Positions 6,323 to 7,121 of a stretch of DNA of 7,121 nucleotides are shown here, piece by piece. Under the pieces are notes generated by a model that did not search any database, had not been told where the DNA came from, and saw only the letters and a program-made list of their open reading frames with translations. The stretch is from the NCBI GenBank assembly GCA_021199825.1, contig JAJQHI010000160.1:1-7121 (forward strand), read 5' to 3'. Position 1 is the stretch's first letter. Each line of letters starts with the position of its first letter. This DNA is from Bacillota bacterium. Lineage in GTDB: Bacteria; Bacillota; Clostridia; Oscillospirales; CAG-272. The translations under genes were made by a program, and so were the position numbers.

Positions 6323-7121
6323 TCCCCTGCGTCCTCCTTTTGAGATTTAATGTATCCGAGAAGCCCGCCCGACAAAATGAGCGTCCTCTCGCGCTCACCG
6401 AGCGGGCAGAGAATATTGTATGTCTCACCCGTGGTGAGATTTTCCGCGGTACCGCGCCCTGTGCGCGCCGCCGCGCCCGCGTCGATTCTGAGAATATCGC
6501 CCGATGAGATTTTGTCCCCGTCGCAGGCGTTTTCAAATGTGCAGGGCAGAATGCCCATGTTGATAAGGTTGCTTCTGTGTATGCGCGCAAACGACTTTGT
6601 GAGCACAGCGCGTATTCCAAGATACATGGGTGCGAGCGCCGCGTGCTCACGCGCTGAGCCCTGACCGTAGTTTTCCCCGCCTACAATGACCGACTCGCCG
6701 TACCCCTTTGCCCTTTCGGGGAAGTCCGGGTCGATGCCCGAAAAGCAGAAATTTGAGATTGCGGGAATGTTGGACCTGTACGGCAGAACCTTTGCCCCCG
6801 CGGGCATGATGTCGTCCGTGGTGATGTTGTCGCCGACCTTGATTGAGACGGGTGCGCTTACCGTGTCGCCGAATTTTTTTGGTGCGGGGAAGGGCTTTAT
6901 GTTCGGTCCGTATATCAGCTCAAACGGTTCGTCCGACGGCGGCACCAGCATATTCGTGTTCACCTCATAGTGCTGCGGCTCCTCCATTTTTGTGTCGCAC
7001 CCGCACGTGCGCGGGTCGGTGATATATCCTGTGAGAGCGGAAACCGCTGCTGTTTCGGGAGAAACAAGATATATTTTCGCGTCCGCGGTGCCGGAGCGTC
7101 CCTTGAAGTTGCGGTTGAAGG
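6319..7121 (-). CDS. acn: Aconitate hydratase, C-terminal part (5' truncated)
   Basis: Isomerises citrate to isocitrate through a [4Fe-4S] cluster. The last 266 codons are present; the frame is open to the window edge. It begins with [10 protein letters not shown], whose two arginines correspond to Arg447 and Arg452 of mitochondrial aconitase, followed by [13 protein letters not shown] and TGYITDPR. After a short linker comes the swivel domain: [26 protein letters not shown] (the arginine is the likely Arg580 equivalent), [18 protein letters not shown] with the catalytic serine, and [10 protein letters not shown]. The residue after the catalytic Ser is Ala where mitochondrial aconitase has a second Ser. 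The short linker and motifs suggest the compact Aquifex-type bacterial aconitase. The cluster-binding cysteines lie outside the window. The ATG at 6985-6987 is internal. The stop overlaps icd by 4 nt. Confidence 0.95.
   Translation of the reverse strand, partial: FNRNFKGRSGTADAKIYLVSPETAAVSALTGYITDPRTCGCDTKMEEPQHYEVNTNMLVPPSDEPFELIYGPNIKPFPAPKKFGDTVSAPVSIKVGDNITTDDIMPAGAKVLPYRSNIPAISNFCFSGIDPDFPERAKGYGESVIVGGENYGQGSAREHAALAPMYLGIRAVLTKSFARIHRSNLINMGILPCTFENACDGDKISSGDILRIDAGAAARTGRGTAENLTTGETYNILCPLGERERTLILSGGLLGYIKSQKEDAGE

Noticed and set aside
6985..6987. ATG as the aconitase start
   Set aside because: Clear aconitase sequence (NRNFKGR, ITDPR) continues in frame upstream to the window edge.

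Overview
The window looks like a moderate-GC stretch of a low-GC-lineage anaerobic Firmicutes chromosome, most likely an uncultured or gut-type member of the Clostridia. The evidence is a set of clostridial-style proteins: a hexameric glutamate dehydrogenase of 450 residues, a DUF3048 (YerB-like) lipoprotein, a 464-residue clostridial-type citrate synthase, an M3 oligoendopeptidase end, and strong AGGAGG-type ribosome binding sites with sigma-A style promoters. The assignment rests on protein family resemblance only.

Layout. At 2-277 on the + strand is the C-terminal end of an M3-family oligoendopeptidase. A bidirectional hairpin terminator (335-368) separates it from everything else, which lies on the - strand. 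Reading the - strand in transcription order, from the right edge: the C-terminal part of an aconitase (7121-6319, truncated by the window), overlapping by 4 nt an NADP isocitrate dehydrogenase of the eukaryotic type (6322-5111), then 36 nt later a citrate synthase (5074-3680). A tandem heptamer repeat (3687-3632) runs through the citrate synthase stop codon and a GC-rich hairpin (3620-3591) follows it. Next come a 96-residue protein of unknown function with its own strong promoter (3490-3200), a DUF3048 lipoprotein (3100-1841), and gdhA with its own promoter (1737-385).

How it works together. Aconitase, isocitrate dehydrogenase and citrate synthase are the oxidative branch that turns oxaloacetate and acetyl-CoA into 2-oxoglutarate and NADPH. 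The NADP-type glutamate dehydrogenase, two genes downstream, uses 2-oxoglutarate, ammonia and NADPH to make glutamate. The window therefore reads as a carbon-to-glutamate module in an organism that may use this branch biosynthetically; the small unknown protein and the DUF3048 lipoprotein sit between the two parts with no obvious metabolic link.

The main non-coding signals are in the intergenic gaps: three alternating ATTTTGC half-sites over the gdhA -35 box, a TGTGA-N6-TCACA palindrome upstream of the DUF3048 gene, a TACAAT-N-ATTGTA palindrome over the -10 box of the 96-residue protein gene, and the heptamer repeat at the citrate synthase stop. No RNA gene, CRISPR array, insertion sequence or plainly new multi-gene system was seen. 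No gene-free stretch exceeds 300 bases.
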